Made by a program: the position numbers and the translations under genes
Notes under the pieces: generated by a model
What the model was told of the DNA's origin: nothing
The model's input: the letters and a program-made list of their open reading frames with translations, nothing else
The model's database searches: none
Source of the DNA: CAZNUM01 sp964539305
GTDB taxonomy: Bacteria > Fidelibacterota > Marinisomatia > Marinisomatales > TCS55
Length of the DNA: 64,000 nt
Assembly (NCBI GenBank): GCA_964539305.1
Contig: CAZIIM010000003.1
Location: forward strand, 1-64,000
Direction of reading: 5' to 3'
Part shown: piece after piece, positions 60,162-64,000 of the stretch
Position numbering within the stretch: the stretch's first letter is position 1
Layout of the letters: each line of letters begins with the position of its first letter

Positions 60162-60260
60162 TCCAGAGAACCCTTCCAGCGAAAGGAAAGAAAAAATCGG
60201 AATAAAGATTAATCCGGGACGACTTTTTAAATTAATCGGTACTAAAATTCCACTGGATAA

Positions 60261-60755
60261 ATGATTCATTACACCACCCTAGACACACCCATTGGCACTC
60301 TGGCCCTGGTCCAAAGCCAGGGGGGGCTCTGCCGGATTCTGTTTGAAGAAGATATTTCCCACCTGGAGGATCTTGTTCATGGGGAATACCCTACTGAAAC
60401 GCTGGAAGAAGAACCGGATACCCTGGGGGAAGCGGTGAAACAACTCCAGGAGTATTTCAATGGCCAACGGACCAGCTTTACACTTAAACTGGATCTGACG
60501 GCACCACCTTTTTATAAGAAAGTTCTGACAGAGGTCGCCAAGATTCCCTACGGTAAAGTGGCTTCCTACAAGGAGATTGCGCATCGGACCGGAAATCCTC
60601 GTGCCGTTCGGGCGGTGGGCGGGGCCAATGCCCATAACCCGCTCCCCATTGTGATTCCCTGTCATCGCGTTCTTGCTCATAATGGGGGCTTAGGCGGGTA
60701 CGGTGGTGGACTGGATCGAAAACAATATTTACTGAAACTGGAAGGTGCCCTGTGA
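60261..60755 (+). CDS. ogt: Methylated-DNA-[protein]-cysteine S-methyltransferase
   Basis: A 164-aa one-shot DNA repair protein that takes alkyl groups from O6-alkylguanine. The acceptor Cys134 is in IVIPCHRVLA. The helix-turn-helix with the Arg finger is in YKEIAHRTGNPRAVRAVGGAN. It has no fused Ada domain. It is 46 bp upstream of the DUF502 gene. Confidence 0.95.
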   Translation: MIHYTTLDTPIGTLALVQSQGGLCRILFEEDISHLEDLVHGEYPTETLEEEPDTLGEAVKQLQEYFNGQRTSFTLKLDLTAPPFYKKVLTEVAKIPYGKVASYKEIAHRTGNPRAVRAVGGANAHNPLPIVIPCHRVLAHNGGLGGYGGGLDRKQYLLKLEGAL

Positions 60756-60801
60756 ACGGCAGAAAACTATTCTTTCAAGCAAACTTTTGGGGTTTTGAAC
60801 C

Positions 60802-61416
60802 ATGTGGCAATCCTTAAAACGTATTATTCTTACCGGTCTGTTTGCTGTGGTTCCTATTGCAGCTACGGTATGGATCCTTCAGATTATTTTTTCTTTCCTG
60901 GAAGGATTGACGGCCCCCATATTGAAACAGTTGAACCTGGAAATACCCGGGCTGGGGCTCCTCCTGACTCTCATCATGGTTTTCTTCCTGGGCCTGTTCA
61001 TCACCAACGTGGTCGGACGGCGGTTATTTCACTGGGGGGAGCAAATTATCCGCAGTATTCCGCTGGTGAACACCATTTACTCCACCGTAAAACAGATTAC
61101 GACAGCCTTTACGGGAGCAGCAGCCCGTTCCTTCCAGCAGGTCATCTTTATTCAGTACCCCCGAGAAGGATTGTGGACCATGTGTTTTGTTACCAATCAG
61201 TCCAAGAATGAAAACGGGACCGAATTTTACCACGTTTTTGTTCCCACCACGCCGAACCCCACCTCCGGCGTGTTTACAATCGTCCCCAAATCGGACGTGA
61301 TTCACGCCGATCTGACGGTCGAACAGGGTCTGAAAGCCATCATTTCCGGCGGTATCCTGGATCCCGGTGATAAACCCATCAGCTCCTTTTTACCGGACAA
61401 CACCACCAAGGAGTAA
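60802..61416 (+). CDS. DUF502 membrane protein
   Basis: A 204-aa protein with two N-terminal helices (about 8-33 and 51-73). The DUF502 core follows: GEQIIRSIPLVNTIYSTVKQITTAF and VFVPTTPNPTSGVFTIVPKSD. The family is widespread; its function is not settled. It sits 12 bp before the DAK2-DegV gene, which together with plsY makes an envelope-lipid operon likely. Confidence 0.9.
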   Translation: MWQSLKRIILTGLFAVVPIAATVWILQIIFSFLEGLTAPILKQLNLEIPGLGLLLTLIMVFFLGLFITNVVGRRLFHWGEQIIRSIPLVNTIYSTVKQITTAFTGAAARSFQQVIFIQYPREGLWTMCFVTNQSKNENGTEFYHVFVPTTPNPTSGVFTIVPKSDVIHADLTVEQGLKAIISGGILDPGDKPISSFLPDNTTKE

Positions 61417-61428
61417 TCTCCCCTTTTC

Positions 61429-63219
61429 ATGGCCATTGAATACCTGGATGGCATTCGCCTCTACCGCTCGATTACGGCTGGGCTGAAACGGGTCGTTTCC
61501 CGCCAGGATTATTTGAATCATATTAACGTCTATCCCGTGCCTGACAGCGATACGGGCACCAACATGGCCTACACGCTTCTGGCCATTGAGGAGGGCATCC
61601 AGGACCGAATCCATTCCCACATTCACTGTATGAGTATGGCCATTGCCGACAGTGCTCTGGATGGCGCCCGGGGAAATTCCGGTGCAATCCTAGCCCAGTT
61701 TTTTGTGGGTTTTGCCGATGCCCTTCAGGATTTACCGGCGATCGACACCCGCCAGTTTGCCCAGGCGGTAAAAACGGCCAAGGATTATGCCTACGAAGCC
61801 CTGGTTCATCCCCAGGAGGGGACCATTCTCACGGTCATGTCCGACTGGGCTGAAATCCTTCAATCCCTGAGTAATAAAGTGGATGACTTCCGTTCCCTGA
61901 CACTCACCGCCCTGGAACAGGCGCGAACTTCCCTGGCCGAAACCCCCCGGAAACTGGAAATCCTGGCCAAGGCGGGCGTGGTTGACGCCGGCGCCCAGGG
62001 ATTTGTGGATATGCTGGAAGGGATTCAGGATTATATTAACGATGGCACCCTGACTCCCGCCTCCATCGCCCGGCACCGGGAGCAGGAAAAGAAATCGGCG
62101 GGCACAAACGACCGGTATCGTTTCTGTACCGAATGCATGATTACAGGACCTGCCATCCCCCGCCGCGCTCTCCAGGAACGATTAATTACACACGGTGGCA
62201 GTCTCGTTCTGGCGGGCACGAAGACAAAAGTCAAGGTTCACATCCACACCAATGATCCCAAGGGCATTTTTGCCCTGTGCCGGGAGTTTGGGCATGTGAC
62301 GGGAGAAAAGGCGGACGATATGCGCCAGCAACAGCGGGATGCCCGTCAGGAGGACGGTTCCATCGCCGTTATTGTGGATTCAGGTTGCGATCTTCCGGAA
62401 GAGATTCTGGAATCACTCAATATTCATGTTATTCCTGTCCGTTTGAATTTCGGGGATGCCCATTACGTGGATAAAGTCACCTTGACGATTGATGAATTCT
62501 GGGAGGAGCTGGCTACCAATCCCATTCATCCCAAAACCTCCCAACCGACACCGGGGGATTTCAGGCGACAATACCAATTTCTTTCCACCCATTACCAGTC
62601 AGCCGTCTCCCTTCATTTACCGGCAAACCTGAGTGGAACCATGCAATCGGCCCTGGCAGCCGCCCGGAATCTGAATGATTTTCCCATTCAGGTTCTGGAT
62701 TCCAAAAACGGTTCCATCGGTATGGGTCTGATTGCCATGCGGGCTGCGGAAGCAATCCGGGCGGGAAAGGATTTCGAAACGGTTATCAGGATCACCCGTC
62801 AGGCCATTGCCAACACCACGATTTACATCGGGCTGGATACACTGGAGTACGTGGTAAAAGGTGGACGGGTTGCCCCTTCCAAACGGAAAATTGCCGATTT
62901 TCTACACATTAATCCCATCCTGACTTTTTCAGAGGGAGGGGTTACGACCCTGGCCAAAACCTTCGGAAGGAAGCGGAAGGTTCAAAAATTCAAATCCTTT
63001 GTGGAAAGCCGGTTCCCCAAGGACCGACCTTTCCGGGTAGGGCTGGCCCACACCCTGGTGGAACCTCTGGCCCGGCAGTGGGAGACGGAATTGGTTGAAC
63101 AACTGGGACGGGAGAGAGTAATTTTCACGGAGGTCAGTCCGGCTCTCGGTGTCCATGCCGGTCCCGGCGCTCTGGTGGCTGCCCTTCAAATACTTGAGGA
63201 TGATCTTTCCAATGAATGA
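61429..63219 (+). CDS. DAK2-DegV fusion, fatty-acid kinase-like (FakA+FakB)
   Basis: A 596-aa cytosolic protein. Residues about 1-205 are a DhaL/DAK2 kinase domain with VYPVPDSDTGTNMAYTL and DGARGNSGAILAQFF. Residues about 215-300 resemble the middle domain of FakA. Residues about 310-595 are a DegV (FakB) fatty-acid-binding domain with VDSGCDLPEE, LPANLSGTMQSA and SKNGSIGMGL. In Firmicutes, FakA phosphorylates a fatty acid held by FakB, giving acyl-phosphate. Here both parts are in one chain. The gene overlaps plsY, whose product uses acyl-phosphate. The reaction is inferred from family and neighbour. Confidence 0.85.
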   Translation: MAIEYLDGIRLYRSITAGLKRVVSRQDYLNHINVYPVPDSDTGTNMAYTLLAIEEGIQDRIHSHIHCMSMAIADSALDGARGNSGAILAQFFVGFADALQDLPAIDTRQFAQAVKTAKDYAYEALVHPQEGTILTVMSDWAEILQSLSNKVDDFRSLTLTALEQARTSLAETPRKLEILAKAGVVDAGAQGFVDMLEGIQDYINDGTLTPASIARHREQEKKSAGTNDRYRFCTECMITGPAIPRRALQERLITHGGSLVLAGTKTKVKVHIHTNDPKGIFALCREFGHVTGEKADDMRQQQRDARQEDGSIAVIVDSGCDLPEEILESLNIHVIPVRLNFGDAHYVDKVTLTIDEFWEELATNPIHPKTSQPTPGDFRRQYQFLSTHYQSAVSLHLPANLSGTMQSALAAARNLNDFPIQVLDSKNGSIGMGLIAMRAAEAIRAGKDFETVIRITRQAIANTTIYIGLDTLEYVVKGGRVAPSKRKIADFLHINPILTFSEGGVTTLAKTFGRKRKVQKFKSFVESRFPKDRPFRVGLAHTLVEPLARQWETELVEQLGRERVIFTEVSPALGVHAGPGALVAALQILEDDLSNE

Positions 63220-63898
63220 ATATTTACAACTGATTCTGCTGTTAGTTCTGAGTTACCTGGCCGGTTCCGTACCCACCAGTATTATCGTCGGAAAACTGAC
63301 CCAGGGGATTGACATCCGGGACTACGGCAGCGGCAATGCGGGGGGAACCAATACTTTCCGGGTGCTGGGCTGGAAACCGGCCCTGGTGGTGGCCGTGGTG
63401 GATATTTTCAAGGGCTGGCTGGCAGCCGGCTGGTTTGCCACCCACCTGTTTCAGGGCCAGCCTATTCAGGATACGGGAGTGATTCAAATCCTGTGCGGCT
63501 TTGCAGCTGTACTGGGGCACACTTACACCATTTTTGCCGGATTCAAGGGCGGCAAGGGCGTCGGTACCCTGGCGGGGATGCTGATTGCCCTCTTCCCACT
63601 GGCCCTGCCCCTGTGTCTGCTGGTGTTTGTCCTCACATTGATGTTGACAGGCTACGTTTCACTCAGCTCCATTCTGGCCTCCGTCTCCCTGCCCCTATTC
63701 CTCTTTTTACTCCCTCCCCTGACGGGTGTGGCTCCCGCCTCCCTCTCCCTCATGATCTTCAGTCTGCTCATCCCCTGGTTTATCATTTACACCCACCGCA
63801 GCAATATTGTCCGGCTCCGGGCCGGGGAGGAAAATCGCTTTGAAAAAGCCATGGTCCTCCGGCGGAAAAAGCCCAAACCGTCTCAGGGGAAAGACTGA
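63212..63898 (+). CDS. plsY: Acyl-phosphate:glycerol-3-phosphate acyltransferase
   Basis: A 228-aa inner-membrane enzyme that transfers acyl from acyl-phosphate to glycerol 3-phosphate. It has the three PlsY motifs: SYLAGSVPTSIIVGK, RDYGSGNAGGTNTFRVLGW and GFKGGKGVGTLAGM. It is somewhat longer than average. I chose the ATG at 63212, which begins at MNEYLQL and overlaps the fusion gene by 8 bases; a longer reading lies inside that gene. Confidence 0.94.
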   Translation: MNEYLQLILLLVLSYLAGSVPTSIIVGKLTQGIDIRDYGSGNAGGTNTFRVLGWKPALVVAVVDIFKGWLAAGWFATHLFQGQPIQDTGVIQILCGFAAVLGHTYTIFAGFKGGKGVGTLAGMLIALFPLALPLCLLVFVLTLMLTGYVSLSSILASVSLPLFLFLLPPLTGVAPASLSLMIFSLLIPWFIIYTHRSNIVRLRAGEENRFEKAMVLRRKKPKPSQGKD

Positions 63899-64000
63899 AA
63901 ACAGGCTGAAAAAGGGTATTCCACCACCGTGGAGTCCCCGCAGTTTCGGAAGGCCACGGCCGGACGGTTCGCCAAACTGACAACCGTATCGGCCTGGACG
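63887..64000 (-). CDS. Possible 3' end of a gene entering from the right edge
   Basis: On the minus strand an open frame runs from the window edge for 37 codons to a TGA at 63887-63889, overlapping the plsY end. Its translation includes SLANRPAVAFRNCGDSTVV. It is too short to assign, and the plus strand is also open here, so this is only a candidate. Confidence 0.25.

Noticed and set aside
63783..63983. Minus-strand 66-codon frame over the plsY end
   Set aside because: Most of it is antisense to plsY and it has no recognisable features; a different minus frame is listed as a weak partial gene.
1..64000. Search for CRISPR arrays, insertion sequences, prophage, tRNA and rRNA genes
   Set aside because: No direct-repeat arrays, transposase or integrase motifs, or tRNA-like cloverleaf candidates were seen by eye in the intergenic regions.

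Overview
The window is about 64 kb of densely packed chromosomal DNA from a Gram-negative bacterium of the FCB (Fibrobacterota-Chlorobiota-Bacteroidota) side of the tree. The evidence is two secreted proteins with C-terminal type IX-secretion-like sorting domains (GH18 protein at 10.9 kb, arylsulfotransferase at 18.2 kb), two GT9 LPS heptosyltransferase-like enzymes, an MsbA-like lipid flippase, a short Bacteroidota-type AMP nucleosidase and a NagB/PIG-L fusion. Candidatus Marinimicrobia (Neomarinimicrobiota/Fidelibacterota) or a Calditrichota/Ignavibacteria relative fits best; this is inference, since no rRNA gene is present. I saw no tRNA, rRNA, CRISPR, phage or insertion sequence, and no gap longer than about 300 bases lacks a gene.

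Layout. 1-1,072: macro-domain gene flanked by intergenic DNA with two copies of a small hairpin repeat. 1,073-9,084 (minus): one long operon, PAP2 phosphatase, transglutaminase-like protein, ABC ATPase and permease, aminopeptidase P, APH-like sugar kinase, sugar-1-phosphate nucleotidyltransferase. 9,220-9,630: thioredoxin with a strong terminator. 9,692-18,221 (plus): overlapping operon lysA, GH18, namZ, dacB, ldcA, spmA, spmB. 18,242-19,879: secreted arylsulfotransferase. 20,021-34,945: a divergent pair of operons. The minus arm is a GH3/beta-lactamase lipoprotein, a DUF1460 peptidase, an SSS symporter and NagB/PIG-L. The plus arm is a cytosolic GH3 hexosaminidase, an ASKHA sugar kinase, a SpoIID-domain protein, a second SSS symporter, a DUF5009/DUF1624 membrane protein and an SDR.

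Central interpretation. From about 9.7 to 34.1 kb nearly every gene can be assigned a step in the degradation, import and recycling of peptidoglycan. Lipoprotein or secreted enzymes would cut glycan ends, peptides and stems outside the inner membrane, two sodium symporters would import sugars or muropeptides, and cytosolic enzymes would split GlcNAc from MurNAc, phosphorylate, deacetylate and deaminate. LdcA trims tetrapeptides and LysA turns diaminopimelate into lysine. The kinase plus nucleotidyltransferase at 1.1-2.9 kb could return amino sugars to UDP-sugars, as AmgK-MurU does. I recall that a cultivated Marinimicrobia/Fidelibacter strain was reported to depend on peptidoglycan from other bacteria; that is memory and was not checked.

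36,022-46,569 (minus) is a second coherent locus: MsbA-like flippase, GT4, GT9, myo-inositol-phosphate synthase, an inositol-1-phosphate cytidylyltransferase-like enzyme, three CDP-glycerol-glycerophosphotransferase-like (TagB/TagF) proteins and a GT9. It suggests CDP-inositol-derived phospho-inositol decoration of LPS or a surface glycan. The remainder is mostly housekeeping: GNAT, GroES-like, class B phosphatase, HemW, AMP nucleosidase, exonuclease III, Tdh-Kbl, SecD-SecF, a Nat-type ABC exporter, a DMT transporter, Ogt, DUF502, and a DAK2-DegV (FakA-FakB-like) fusion overlapping plsY.
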